A stretch of DNA of 12,433 nt from Actinomycetota bacterium. Its GTDB lineage: Bacteria > Actinomycetota > Actinomycetes > Streptosporangiales > Streptosporangiaceae. Made by a program: the position numbers and the translations under genes. The DNA is taken from assembly GCA_003242605.1 (NCBI GenBank), contig QGUZ01000135.1, positions 1-12,433 of the forward strand, read 5' to 3'. Below the pieces are notes generated by a model. The model had not been told where the DNA came from, searched no databases, and was given only the letters and a program-made list of their open reading frames with translations. This document shows positions 1 through 6,569 of this stretch, piece by piece. Numbering within the stretch: the stretch's first letter is position 1; the number at the start of each line of letters is the position of its first letter.

Positions 1-967
1 GGACCTCGAACCCGGCCGTCTCGTCGAGCGCGGCGGCCTCCCGGTGCGCGTTCGCCACCGCGGGGGTGACGAGCTTGCCGAGCATCTCGGCGACCGCCTG
101 GGTGCTCGGCGCGGTCTGGTCGGCCACCACGTACTCGGCGTGGTTGGCGTAGCCGAGCAGCCGGGCCCGCTCCGCGCGCAGCCGCGCGATCCGCGCCACC
201 AGCTCGGCGTTGTCGCGCAGGCCGCGGCCGATCGAGGCACGGTGGATGCGCTCGCGCAGCGCCCGGTCGGTCAGCTCGGCGAGCGCGGGCTGCTGGGTGG
301 GCAGCACGAGGCCGATCACGTACTTGCCGTCGAGGCCGCGCTCCCGGGCCGCCTCGGCCGCCGCCCGCACCGCCCCCGGCGACAGGCCGTCGAGCGCGGC
401 CACGTCGTCCACGACGACCGCCCGCTCGTTGGTGTCGTTCTGCAGGTTCTGCTGGAACGCCGTGGAGAGCGTGGACAGCTCCTCGTTGATCGTGCGGAGC
501 CGCTCGGCGTCGGTGTCGTCGAGCTCGGCGCCGGCGCGCACGAAGTCGGTGTAGTGGCGCTCGAGCAGCCACCGCTCGTCCGGGGCGAGGCCGAGCTCGT
601 CCCGCGCCTCGTAGAGGGCCTTTATGCGGGCGAACAGCGCGCGGTTGAGGTAGATCGCGTCGGCGTGCTTGGCGAGCCGCGGGGTGATCTCCTTGTGGAT
701 GCGCTGGATGCCCGGTCCCGCGTCCGCGGCCACCATGTTGTTGAAGACTGCCGCGACCCGGTCCAGCAGCCGGCCCGTGCGCTCCAGCGCCACGATCGTG
801 TTCTCGAACGTCGGCGGCTCCGGCGAGGACGCGATCGCCTCGACCTCGGCGAGCTGCTCGGCCATCCCGCGCTCGAACGCGGGCAGGTAGTGCTCCTCGC
901 GGATGCGGTCGAACGGCGGCAGCTGGTACGGCAGGTCGCTCGGTGCGAAGAACGGGTTCTCGGCCAC
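1..967 (-). CDS. dcp: M3-family oligopeptidase / peptidyl-dipeptidase (Dcp-like), N-terminal part
   Basis: Zinc metallopeptidase of family M3, expected to cleave short peptides in the cytoplasm. About 322 codons are present. The protein begins MAENPFFAPSDLPYQLPPFD, and the stretches REEHYLPAFERGMAEQ, FENTIVALERTGRLLDR and the HADAIYLNRALFARI region follow the order of E. coli Dcp as I remember it. The gene runs off the left edge, so the HEXXH zinc-binding motif (normally past residue 450) cannot be seen and activity cannot be judged. The start is a GTG at 967, chosen because a purine-rich GGAGAGGAG lies 7 bases upstream and the family's N-terminal NPF motif follows at once. The frame is open to the window edge. 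Assignment to M3 is firm; Dcp versus oligopeptidase A is less so. Confidence 0.88.
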   Translation of the reverse strand, partial: MAENPFFAPSDLPYQLPPFDRIREEHYLPAFERGMAEQLAEVEAIASSPEPPTFENTIVALERTGRLLDRVAAVFNNMVAADAGPGIQRIHKEITPRLAKHADAIYLNRALFARIKALYEARDELGLAPDERWLLERHYTDFVRAGAELDDTDAERLRTINEELSTLSTAFQQNLQNDTNERAVVVDDVAALDGLSPGAVRAAAEAARERGLDGKYVIGLVLPTQQPALAELTDRALRERIHRASIGRGLRDNAELVARIARLRAERARLLGYANHAEYVVADQTAPSTQAVAEMLGKLVTPAVANAHREAAALDETAGFEV

Positions 968-997
968 GACTCGGCTCCTCTCCACGCGCTGCCTATC

Positions 998-1025
998 AGC
1001 ATGCCGCCGCGCGGCCGCGGGTCAA
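998..1025 (-). promoter_or_regulatory. Candidate promoter of the M3 peptidase gene
   Basis: On the minus strand TTGACC (1025-1020) is followed after 16 bases by CATGCT (1003-998), giving a start site near 991 and a leader of about 24 bases before the GTG. The -35 box is good; the -10 box matches only at its key A2 and T6 positions. Weak prediction. Confidence 0.3.
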
Positions 1026-1079
1026 ACGCGGGGCGTCGGCGTGTCCGCACCCCCGCCGACCGGCCATCTCACATTCGTT

Positions 1080-1109
1080 TTGGTGCTCGGTGCCAAGCTG
1101 GGCTATCCT
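1080..1109 (+). promoter_or_regulatory. Candidate promoter of tRNA-Gln
   Basis: TTGGTG (1080-1085) and TATCCT (1104-1109) are separated by 18 bases. Transcription would start near 1116, about 30 bases before the mature 5' end, a normal length for a tRNA leader removed by RNase P. Both hexamers are partial matches to the housekeeping sigma consensus. Confidence 0.45.
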
Positions 1110-1145
1110 TTCCAACGTCGCGAACGGCCGACAGGCCGCGAGCAG

Positions 1146-1217
1146 TGGGGTATGGGGTAATTGGCAGCCCGGCGGATTCTGGCTCCGCTAGTCTAGGTTC
1201 GAGTCCTGGTACCCCAG
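1146..1217 (+). tRNA. tRNA-Gln (anticodon CUG)
   Basis: A complete 72-base cloverleaf can be drawn. The acceptor stem TGGGGTA (1146-1152) pairs perfectly with TACCCCA (1210-1216). The anticodon stem GCGGA/TCCGC (1172-1176/1184-1188) encloses the loop TTCTGGC, with anticodon CTG at 1179-1181. The T stem CTAGG/CCTGG encloses TTCGAGT at 1198-1204. The discriminator is G1217, as usual for tRNA-Gln, and the 3' CCA is not encoded. It reads CAG, the dominant glutamine codon in such high-GC genomes. Confidence 0.95.
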
Positions 1218-1230
1218 CGAGTGGTGACCG

Positions 1231-1267
1231 ACGCGGATGTCTCTCCGACATCCGCGTTCGTCGTTTT
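1231..1267 (+). terminator. Intrinsic terminator after tRNA-Gln
   Basis: A perfect 11-bp stem (ACGCGGATGTC at 1231-1241 with GACATCCGCGT at 1247-1257) closes a 5-base loop. It is followed by TCGTCG and TTTT (1264-1267). Its position 13 bases after the tRNA suggests it ends that transcript, making tRNA-Gln a separate unit from tRNA-Glu. Confidence 0.8.
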
Positions 1268-1536
1268 CGGGCTCGTGTGACCATCCTCACCCGGACCGGT
1301 CCCGGGCGCCCGCGTCTCGGGGCCGCCCCGCATCCGGTGGACCGCCGCGACCGCCCGCGCGGCCGCCGAGCCGCCGGCGCCTCCCCGTCCGCGCCGCCGC
1401 CACGCCCCGGCGCCGTACCGGGCCCTGCGCGGTGGCCCGGTCCGCCCGCGGCGGCGACCGGCCGCTCCCGGCCCTCGCATCCGGCTTCGCGTTTCCGCAG
1501 GTCAAACGGATGATCGTCGAGCGGCGAAGAATCGAT
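1268..1536. other. Gene-free, very GC-rich spacer between the two tRNA genes
   Basis: I see no convincing gene here. Reading frames on both strands are long only because of base composition; their translations are arginine, proline and alanine rich with no family resemblance, and they run through the tRNAs or terminator. The right end leads into the tRNA-Glu promoter. Confidence 0.6.
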
Positions 1537-1565
1537 TTGGCCACGGGGTCCGGGTACGGTAGAGT
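1537..1565 (+). promoter_or_regulatory. Promoter of tRNA-Glu
   Basis: TTGGCC (1537-1542), 17 bases, then TAGAGT (1560-1565), a favoured actinobacterial -10 sequence. The start would be near 1572, leaving a leader of about 47 bases. That leader contains a short hairpin, CCGCCG/CGGCGG with a GGAA loop (1584-1599). Confidence 0.6.
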
Positions 1566-1618
1566 TACGGCCGTCGCAAGGAACCGCCGGGAACGGCGGG
1601 GAACGAAGCGGCAGGCAA

Positions 1619-1694
1619 GGTCCCGTCGTCTAGTGGCCTAGGACGCCGCCCTCTCAAGGCGGTAACGCCGGTTCGAATCCGGTCGGGACTACCA
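1619..1694 (+). tRNA. tRNA-Glu (anticodon CUC), CCA encoded
   Basis: The cloverleaf folds as follows. Acceptor GGTCCCG (1619-1625) pairs with CGGGACT (1684-1690), including a G:U at the first pair. Anticodon stem CCGCC/GGCGG (1646-1650/1658-1662) holds the loop CTCTCAA, anticodon CTC at 1653-1655. T stem GCCGG/CCGGT encloses TTCGAAT (1672-1678). Discriminator A1691 is followed by a genomically encoded CCA (1692-1694). It reads GAG, the main glutamate codon at this GC content, and supplies both translation and Glu-tRNA-dependent tetrapyrrole synthesis. Confidence 0.95.
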
Positions 1695-1699
1695 CGAGG

Positions 1700-1733
1700 A
1701 TCCGCCACCCGGAGCGCCGGGCGGCGGATTTTT
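1700..1733 (+). terminator. Intrinsic terminator after tRNA-Glu
   Basis: ATCCGCC (1700-1706) pairs with GGCGGAT (1723-1729) and, past one A/C mismatch, CCCGG with CCGGG around an AGCG loop. A run of five T (1729-1733) follows. It lies 5 bases after the encoded CCA. Confidence 0.85.
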
Positions 1734-1772
1734 CGTTTCTGTGTCGGTCATGCCGCCGGTTCACGCCCGGGC

Positions 1773-1873
1773 GCCCCGTCCCTGGCTCGCGCCGGGACGG
1801 GGCCGGAGAGCGCGACGCGAGCCGCCCGCGGACGGCCGTGAGGCCCGCCACGGCGGCCGACGACGCTCTCCGG
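1773..1873. repeat. Two perfect inverted repeats downstream of the 588-aa gene
   Basis: GCCCCGTCCC (1773-1782) and GGGACGGGGC (1794-1803) form a 10-bp stem with an 11-base loop. Immediately adjacent, CCGGAGAGCG (1803-1812) pairs perfectly with CGCTCTCCGG (1864-1873) across 51 GC-rich bases. On the minus strand both lie 50-150 bases beyond the stop codon at 1920. They may form the 3' end of that transcript as U-less actinobacterial termination hairpins. There is no T tail on either strand. Confidence 0.45.
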
Positions 1874-1919
1874 GAGTTCCCGGGCCGACCGGCGGGCCGA
1901 GCGGCCGTGCAGGCGGCTC

Positions 1920-3686
1920 TCAGCGGGCCGCGGCGGCCGAGCGGGCCTTGAACAGGGCGCGGCGGGCCGCCTTGCTCACCCGCTTGTCCGGGTGGGCGTC
2001 CGCGATCGTCTCCAGCAGTTCCGGCAGGTGCGGGTGCGGCACCTTCCAGATCGTGTCGAGCAGCCCGAGCAGGTCCCGGACCGTGCCCACGTCCCGCAGC
2101 GTGTTCACGAACTCGCGGCGGCCCAGCCCCGCCGAGATCGCCCACATGTCGAGGACCATCCACTGCACGTCCTCCGGGCCGGGCTTCGGCGCGTCGGGCA
2201 CGCCGAGCCGGGCGAGGCAGTTCGTCGCGTACGGCCGCAGCGAGCGCTCGTCGAGCACCGACCGCCAGGCGGGCACCGCGGCCTCGCCGAGCGAGCCCAC
2301 CATGCTCGCCGCCTGCACCCGGACCATCTCGTTCGACTCGTCCGCCGCCGCGGCGTCGAGCAGCTCCTTGGCCGCCCGCTCCGGGTCCCGGGTCTCCAGC
2401 CAGGCGGTGAACTCGGCGTCGGCCTCCTCGTCCGGCAGGTCCACGCAGATCTCCAGCAGCTCGGCCGCGGACATCACGTCGAACGCGGGCCGGGCGTCGA
2501 CCTCGATCCCGGCCTCGTCGGCGAGGTGGAGCACGCCCTCCACGCCGAGCGGCGTGAGCCGTACCGTCTCGGCGCCGCCGTCCGTGACGCGCTCGACCAT
2601 GCCGTAGCCGGCGAGCCAGCCGAGCGCCGGGGCGAGCGGGTCGCCGTACCGCTCGGCGGCCGCCGCCCACGCGTCCTCGCCCAGGTCGTCGAGGTCCGCG
2701 GCGGCCTCGGCGAGCTCGGCGCGCAGCTCGTCGGCCGGGCGGGCGCCCCCGGCGGCGAGCAGCCGGACCAGCACGCCGCGGGTGAGGCCCGCCAGCGCGT
2801 CGGTCAGGTCGTCGTCATCGAGCTCGGGGTCGCCGTAGTCGACCGAGCGCAGGCCCTGCACCCACAGCTCCAGCACGTCCTCGTCGTCGTCGAACGGCCA
2901 GTCCGCGGTGTCCTCGGCGAGCGTGACCCGGCCGCGCCGGTCGGCGACGAGGAACTCCAGGTCGAACGCGTGCTCCCAGAGGTTCCACAGCTCCCGCTCG
3001 TGCTCGGCGGGCACCGCGGCGCCGTCCGCGGGCCGGGGCAGCCCGGCGGCGGCGAGCGCGTCCGCGAGCTCCGGCCCGTCGGCCGGCGGGTCCCGGCGCA
3101 CCCGGCGCCGGTCCGCGCCCGCCCACAGCGCCAGGTCGCGGGCGCGGGCGATGAGCGGCACCGCGCGCGCCGCGGCGGCGAGCTCGGCGTCCGGGCGCAC
3201 CCGGACCGGGGGCAGGCCGGCGAGCGCCTCGGCGAACGGCTCGAAGTCGCCGAGGTCGCCCGGCTCGTCCTCCTCGTCGAGCTCGTCGTCGTCCCAGTCG
3301 CCCTCGGCGATGAGGTCCTCCATCGCCGCGACGAAGTCGTCCTCCAGGGCGTCGAGCTCGGCCAGCAGCGCGGCGAGCGGGTCGCTGCCCCGGCGCAGCC
3401 GTCCCGAGGTGGACAGGAACGTCAGGTACGCCCGCAGCGTGGGCACCATGCCGTCCGCGGCCGCGTCCGGGTCCTCGATCACCTTGGGGAGGCGGTCGAG
3501 GAGCAGGGTGCGCAGGTCGCCCTTGCGCCAGACGTGCACGTCGTCGCGGACGCTCAGGCGATGCCACAGGGCGGCCGAGCCGAGCAGCTCGGGATCGCTG
3601 TCAGGGGCGTGCTTCGGCGCCCAGAGGATGAACTCTTGGAGCAGCGGGCGCAGTTCGGCGGCGGCTGCCTCGATCCGATCGGTCAC
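1920..3686 (-). CDS. Acidic 588-aa protein of unknown function, HEAT-like C-terminus
   Basis: I do not recognise a named family. The protein is soluble, with no signal peptide or membrane segment, and very rich in Ala, Leu, Asp and Glu. Residues about 129-149 form an acidic patch (GDWDDDELDEEDEPGD). The last ~170 residues have repeated paired helices (for example SNEMVRVQAASMVGSLGEAAVPAW and the following RPYATNCLARLG) that look like HEAT-type repeats; this is judged by eye. The C-terminus is basic (RVSKAARRALFKAR). The start is GTG at 3686. There is no good Shine-Dalgarno, but TAGCCT lies 6 bases upstream (3698-3693), as in leaderless messages. It lies 65 bases downstream of the IclR-type gene in the same direction, so it could also be reached by readthrough. 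Codon use is typical of the window, so the ORF is very likely real. Confidence 0.8.
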   Translation of the reverse strand: MTDRIEAAAAELRPLLQEFILWAPKHAPDSDPELLGSAALWHRLSVRDDVHVWRKGDLRTLLLDRLPKVIEDPDAAADGMVPTLRAYLTFLSTSGRLRRGSDPLAALLAELDALEDDFVAAMEDLIAEGDWDDDELDEEDEPGDLGDFEPFAEALAGLPPVRVRPDAELAAAARAVPLIARARDLALWAGADRRRVRRDPPADGPELADALAAAGLPRPADGAAVPAEHERELWNLWEHAFDLEFLVADRRGRVTLAEDTADWPFDDDEDVLELWVQGLRSVDYGDPELDDDDLTDALAGLTRGVLVRLLAAGGARPADELRAELAEAAADLDDLGEDAWAAAAERYGDPLAPALGWLAGYGMVERVTDGGAETVRLTPLGVEGVLHLADEAGIEVDARPAFDVMSAAELLEICVDLPDEEADAEFTAWLETRDPERAAKELLDAAAADESNEMVRVQAASMVGSLGEAAVPAWRSVLDERSLRPYATNCLARLGVPDAPKPGPEDVQWMVLDMWAISAGLGRREFVNTLRDVGTVRDLLGLLDTIWKVPHPHLPELLETIADAHPDKRVSKAARRALFKARSAAAAR

Positions 3687-3751
3687 CCCGCCAGGCTAGT
3701 CGGTGCCGGATCGTGCGGCCGCCCGCGGCGGCCCGCCGCTCCGTGGCCCGC

Positions 3752-4477
3752 TCAGCCTCCGCCGTTCGCCCGGCGCATCGCCTCGCTGATCCGCTCCGCG
3801 GCGGCGACGACGGCGGCGGCGTGCAGCCGGCCGGGGCTGCGGGTCAGGCGCTCGATCGGGCCGGACACCGAGACCGCGGCGATCACCTTGCCGCCCGGCC
3901 CGCGGACCGGGGCGGACACGCTCGCCACGCCCTGCTCGCGCTCGGCGACGCTGTGCGCCCAGCCGCGGCGGCGTACCGCGGCGAGGGTCGTGGCGGTGAA
4001 CTTCGCGCCGCGCAGGCCGCGGTGCAGCCGCTCCGGCTCCTCCCAGGCGAGCAGCACCTGGGCGGCCGACCCGGCGGTCATCGGCAGCGCGGTGCCCACC
4101 GGGACCGTGTCGCGCAGGCCGCTGGCGCGCTCGGCCGCGGCGACGCACACCCGCTCGTCCCCCTGGCGGCGGTAGAGCTGGGCGCTCTCCCCGGTGTGGT
4201 CGCGCAGCTGGGCGAGCACCGGCTGGGCGACCGCGAGCAGCCGGTCCTCACCCGCGGCCGAGGACAACTCCGCCAGACGCGGTCCGAGGATGAACCTTCC
4301 CTGCATGTCGCGGGCGACGATGCGGTGGTGCTCCAGCGCGCAGGCCAGCCGATGGGCCGTCGGCCTGGCAAGACCGGTCGCCTGCACGAGCTGGGCGAGG
4401 GACGCGGGGCCCGCTTCGAGGGCGTTGAGGACCAAGACTGCCTTATCGAGTACGCCGACTCCGCTAGAGTTGTCCAT
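3752..4477 (-). CDS. ndgR: IclR-family transcriptional regulator (NdgR/AreB-like)
   Basis: A 241-aa DNA-binding regulator. The N-terminal winged helix-turn-helix spans residues ~8-65 (VQATGLARPTAHRLACALEH). It is followed by the IclR effector domain, with RDTVPVGTALPMTAGSAAQV and PVRGPGGKVIAAVSVSGPIE. The sequence and the position divergent to leuC match Streptomyces NdgR/AreB, known regulators of leuCD and amino-acid-dependent growth; binding of the leuC promoter is known there and inferred here. An in-frame ATG at 4567 would add 30 residues that read through the leuC start and promoter. I chose ATG 4477 because the family begins with the NSSGVGVLDKA motif. No Shine-Dalgarno precedes this ATG, whereas TTGCAT-N17-CAATAT ends 6 bases before it, so a leaderless message is likely. 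Confidence 0.93.
   Translation of the reverse strand: MDNSSGVGVLDKAVLVLNALEAGPASLAQLVQATGLARPTAHRLACALEHHRIVARDMQGRFILGPRLAELSSAAGEDRLLAVAQPVLAQLRDHTGESAQLYRRQGDERVCVAAAERASGLRDTVPVGTALPMTAGSAAQVLLAWEEPERLHRGLRGAKFTATTLAAVRRRGWAHSVAEREQGVASVSAPVRGPGGKVIAAVSVSGPIERLTRSPGRLHAAAVVAAAERISEAMRRANGGG
4443..4470 (+). promoter_or_regulatory. Candidate leuC promoter, inside the 5' end of the divergent regulator
   Basis: TAGAGT (4465-4470) is a near-ideal actinobacterial -10 box, preceded after 16 bases by the poorer TTATCG (4443-4448). The start would be near 4477, leaving an ~80-base leader that carries the palindrome at 4493-4507. A regulator bound there would block both divergent transcripts. The -35 match is modest. 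Confidence 0.4.
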
Positions 4478-4483
4478 AACACG

Positions 4484-4512
4484 ATATTGCCGTCTCGATA
4501 TGCGAGATGCAA
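4484..4512 (-). promoter_or_regulatory. Candidate leaderless promoter of the IclR-family gene
   Basis: On the minus strand TTGCAT (4512-4507) and CAATAT (4489-4484) are exactly 17 bases apart. Six bases later comes the ATG at 4477, so transcription would begin at or beside the start codon. The spacer contains most of the 15-bp palindrome at 4493-4507, which fits autorepression. Confidence 0.5.
4493..4507. promoter_or_regulatory. 15-bp palindrome, likely IclR-type operator
   Basis: TCTCG-ATATG-CGAGA is a perfect inverted repeat (5 bp arms, 5-base centre) in the 79-base gap between the divergent regulator and leuC. IclR proteins typically bind palindromes of about this size. The motif CGATAT also recurs as a direct repeat at 4482-4487 and 4496-4501. 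Assignment to this regulator is inference from position. Confidence 0.55.
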
Positions 4513-4556
4513 ACCCCGCACTCGGGAGAGTGGCACGCAAGGAGGCGTCGCACACC

Positions 4557-5942
4557 ATGGGTCGCACACTGGCCGAGAAAGTCTGGGAACAGCATGTGGT
4601 CCGCCGGGCCGAGGGCGAGCCGGACCTCCTCTACATCGACCTGCACCTGCTGCACGAGGTGACCAGCCCGCAGGCGTTCGACGGCCTGCGGCTCGCCGGC
4701 CGTAAGGTCCGCCGCCCCGACCTCACCATCGCCACCGAGGACCACAACGTGCCCACGGTGCTCGGCCCGATCACCGATCCGGTGTCGAAGGCCCAGGTGG
4801 AGACGCTGCGGAAGAACGCGGCCGAGTTCGGCATCCGGCTGCACCCGATGGGGGACCCCGGTCAGGGCATCGTGCACGTCATCGGCCCGCAGCTCGGGCT
4901 CACCCAGCCGGGCATGACGATCGTCTGCGGTGACTCGCACACCTCCACGCACGGCGCGTTCGGCGCGCTCGCGTTCGGCATCGGCACCTCCGAGGTCGAG
5001 CACGTGCTCGCCACCCAGACGCTGCCGCAGTACCGGCCCAAGACGATGGCGATCGAGGTCCAGGGCGACCTGCCGTACGGCGTGACCGCCAAGGACCTCA
5101 TCCTCGCGATCATCGCCAAGATCGGCACCGGCGGCGGGCAGGGCCACATCATCGAGTACCGCGGCGAGGCCGTGCGCAAGCTCTCGATGGAGGGCCGGAT
5201 GACGATCTGCAACATGTCCATCGAGGCGGGCGCGCGGGCCGGCATGATCGCGCCGGACGAGACCACCTTCGAGTACCTCAAGGGCCGCCCGCACGCGCCC
5301 AAGGGCGAGCTGTGGGACAAGGCGGTGGCGTACTGGAAGACGCTGCGCACCGACGACGACGCGGTCTTCGACAAGGTGGTGGAGATCGACGCCACCCAGC
5401 TCACCCCGTTCGTCACCTGGGGCACCAACCCCGGCCAGGGCGCGCCGCTCGGCGGCGTGGTGCCCTCGCCGGAGGACTTCGACGACCCGATCGAGCGCGC
5501 CGCCGCCGAGCGTGCCCTCGCCTACATGGACCTCAAGCCCGGGACGCGGCTGCGCGACATCAAGGTCGACACGGTCTTCGTCGGGTCGTGCACCAACGGC
5601 CGGCTGGAGGACCTGCGCACCGTCGCCGAGGTGCTCCGCGGCCGCAAGGTCGCCGTGCGCACGCTGATCGTGCCCGGGTCGATGGAGGTACGGGCCGCGG
5701 CCGAGGCCGAGGGCCTGCACGAGATCTTCATCGAGGCCGGCGCCGAGTGGCGCACCGCGGGCTGCTCGATGTGCCTGGGCATGAACCCGGACACGCTCCG
5801 CCCCGGCGAGCGCAGCGCCTCCACCTCCAACCGCAACTTCGAGGGCCGGCAGGGCAAGGGCGGCCGCACCCACCTGGTCTCCCCGGCGGTCGCCGCCGCG
5901 ACCGCGGTCACCGGCCGGCTGACCGCCCCCGCCGACCTGTGA
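4557..5942 (+). CDS. leuC: 3-isopropylmalate dehydratase large subunit
   Basis: The 461-aa large subunit of isopropylmalate isomerase, which with LeuD converts 2-isopropylmalate to 3-isopropylmalate in leucine synthesis. Length is normal (E. coli 466). It belongs to the aconitase superfamily, and the three cysteine ligands of the [4Fe-4S] cluster are present: C345 in VGSCTNGR, C403 and C406 in AGCSMCLGM. Other family blocks are ATEDHNVPT, CGDSHTSTHGAFGALAFGIG and SNRNFEGRQGKGGRTHLVSP. The start is ATG 4557, set by AAGGAGG at 4539-4545. The longer open frame upstream is only the antisense of the regulator. It is followed by leuD after 39 bases, in one operon. Confidence 0.98.
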   Translation: MGRTLAEKVWEQHVVRRAEGEPDLLYIDLHLLHEVTSPQAFDGLRLAGRKVRRPDLTIATEDHNVPTVLGPITDPVSKAQVETLRKNAAEFGIRLHPMGDPGQGIVHVIGPQLGLTQPGMTIVCGDSHTSTHGAFGALAFGIGTSEVEHVLATQTLPQYRPKTMAIEVQGDLPYGVTAKDLILAIIAKIGTGGGQGHIIEYRGEAVRKLSMEGRMTICNMSIEAGARAGMIAPDETTFEYLKGRPHAPKGELWDKAVAYWKTLRTDDDAVFDKVVEIDATQLTPFVTWGTNPGQGAPLGGVVPSPEDFDDPIERAAAERALAYMDLKPGTRLRDIKVDTVFVGSCTNGRLEDLRTVAEVLRGRKVAVRTLIVPGSMEVRAAAEAEGLHEIFIEAGAEWRTAGCSMCLGMNPDTLRPGERSASTSNRNFEGRQGKGGRTHLVSPAVAAATAVTGRLTAPADL

Positions 5943-5981
5943 CCGCCCGCAGCCGAAAGCGCCCTTGAGAGGAAGACGACG

Positions 5982-6569
5982 ATGGAGAAGTTCATCTCGC
6001 ACACCGGCCGCCTCGTGCCGCTGCGCCGCAGCAACGTCGACACCGACCAGATCATCCCGGCCGTCTGGCTCAAGCAGGTGAGCCGTACCGGCTTCGAGAA
6101 GGGCCTGTTCGCCGCCTGGCGGGAGGACCCCGATTTCGTGCTCAACAACCCGGCCTACGACGGGGCGACCATCCTCGTCGCCGGGCCCGACTTCGGCACC
6201 GGCTCCTCCCGGGAGCACGCGGTGTGGGCCCTGCAGCAGTACGGCTTCCGCGTGGTGATCTCGCCGCGGTTCGGCGACATCTTCCGCAACAACGCCACCA
6301 AGATGGGCCTGCTGCCGGTGGTGCTGCCCGAGGACGTGGTGCTGCGCCTGCAGGACCTCGCCGAGCAGGACCCGAAGGCGGAGGTCACCGTCGACCTCGA
6401 CAAGCGCGAGGTGCGCTGGGCCGGCGGCACGGTGCCGTTCGAGATCGACGACTACACCCGGTGGCGGCTGATGGAGGGGCTCGACGACATCGGGCTGACC
6501 CTGCGTCACGAGGACGCCATCGCGGCATACGAGAATGGTCGGCAGCCATGGCTGCCGACGACCGTGTGA
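5982..6569 (+). CDS. leuD: 3-isopropylmalate dehydratase small subunit
   Basis: The 195-aa swivel-domain partner of LeuC. Diagnostic blocks are SNVDTDQIIPAVWLKQV (residues 17-33), AGPDFGTGSSREHAVWAL (67-84) and RFGDIFRNNATKMGLLPVVL, which hold the substrate-recognition and phosphate/carboxylate-binding loops of the family. The start ATG is preceded by GAGAGGAAG near 5967-5975. Gene order, same strand and the short gap indicate co-transcription with leuC. Its last 22 bases overlap the next small ORF in another frame. Confidence 0.98.
   Translation: MEKFISHTGRLVPLRRSNVDTDQIIPAVWLKQVSRTGFEKGLFAAWREDPDFVLNNPAYDGATILVAGPDFGTGSSREHAVWALQQYGFRVVISPRFGDIFRNNATKMGLLPVVLPEDVVLRLQDLAEQDPKAEVTVDLDKREVRWAGGTVPFEIDDYTRWRLMEGLDDIGLTLRHEDAIAAYENGRQPWLPTTV

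Noticed and set aside
44..1513. 489-aa plus-strand open frame over the M3 peptidase and tRNA-Gln
   Set aside because: Runs antisense through a recognisable peptidase and straight through a tRNA and its terminator.
1193..1641. Several 85-134-aa frames in the tRNA spacer
   Set aside because: Arg/Pro/Ala-rich composition artefacts that cross a terminator, a promoter or a tRNA; no ribosome sites.
1992..4175. 727-aa plus-strand open frame opposite the 588-aa gene and the regulator
   Set aside because: Antisense frame; the regulator beneath it is unambiguous and the minus-strand frame has the expected codon bias.
4478..4567. 30-residue N-terminal extension of the IclR regulator
   Set aside because: It would translate the leuC start, ribosome site and operator in reverse; the family begins at the NSSGVGVLDKA region.
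4464..6509. 681-aa minus-strand open frame opposite leuC-leuD
   Set aside because: Antisense of clearly identified leuCD in high-GC DNA; His/Asp/Val-rich translation with no family resemblance.
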